A DNA stretch of 64,000 nt, taken from Manduca sexta. Lineage: Eukaryota; Arthropoda; Insecta; Lepidoptera; Sphingidae. Location: assembly GCF_014839805.1 (NCBI RefSeq), contig NC_051131.1, positions 6,994,913-7,058,912 on the forward strand, given 5' to 3'. The notes under the pieces were generated by a model that searched no databases, was not told where the DNA came from, and saw nothing but the letters and a program-made list of their open reading frames with translations. Below are positions 63,731 through 64,000 of this stretch, piece by piece (the stretch's first letter is position 1; each line of letters opens with the position of its first letter). Made by a program: the position numbers and the translations under genes.

Positions 63731-64000
63731 CGCTTGTCTCGACAAACGCTCAGCAATATTGCTGCCAGTCTTTGCAAAACAAAAGAAAAATAACGCATGA
63801 ATTGTTAGTTGAATAATTGTTACAATATGTTGCAAAGTTCTAGTTGAATTTTAACGTGAACTGCGGTCGAGTTATTGCAAAGTCGTGTTGATTATACCAC
63901 CAGGAACTAATATTTATAAAATCAATTAAAGAACTACTTGCATATAGGTATTCTTAATAGTTTAGGTAACATTTCGCAATTAGAATGTTTGATAGTTAAT
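63731..64000. other. AT-rich sequence to the window end
   Basis: Nothing recognised. Confidence 0.5.

Noticed and set aside
1..64000. Bacterial-type operons, phage or defence systems
   Set aside because: Split exons, SINEs and a Helitron show eukaryotic nuclear DNA; no long contiguous genes or ribosome-binding pattern.

Overview
The window reads as nuclear DNA of a moth or butterfly. It is AT-rich, genes are split by short introns with GT..AG ends, and the interspersed repeats are of kinds typical of Lepidoptera: two tRNA-derived SINE families, a short Helitron ending in CTAG, and an RTE-like LINE tail. There is no sign of bacterial, plasmid or phage organisation. Species cannot be fixed from the sequence alone.

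Only one protein gene is supported with confidence. At the left edge (351-2950, + strand) lie the last five exons of SMG6/EST1A, the endonuclease of nonsense-mediated mRNA decay. They encode 263 residues covering a basic linker, the whole PIN nuclease domain with its catalytic acidic residues, and a short extra tail. The N-terminal part of the gene lies upstream of the window. Two AATAAA signals at 3166 and 3360 suggest where the transcript ends.

The remaining ~60 kb (3-64 kb) has no recognisable coding gene. It holds (a) mobile-element remnants: SINEs at 13.5, 28.8, 33.9, 38.1, 52.2 and 56.4 kb, a Helitron at 41.4-42.2 kb, a small inverted-repeat element at 21.4 kb, LINE tails at 9.4, 12.0, 29.7 and 57.1 kb, and mixed debris at 4.2-5.1 and 7.8-8.3 kb; (b) a decayed open frame at 29.8-30.3 kb whose first three internal stops are all TGA; (c) strong inverted repeats, above all a perfect 54-bp palindrome at 42.33 kb; and (d) a series of short GC/CpG-rich islands at 21.1, 27.7, 39.6, 46.6, 48.7, 50.0, 61.3 and 63.6 kb.

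Several of these islands end in good splice-donor sequences, mostly on the + strand. The best, at 61.2-61.58 kb, has a TATA-like box, then about 350 nt with no ATG, then GTG|GTGAGT. My inference is that the right part of the window is the 5' regulatory region, with several alternative first exons, of a + strand gene whose body lies beyond 64 kb. The 50-kb island also reads well as a minus-strand promoter. Transcript data would be needed to settle this.
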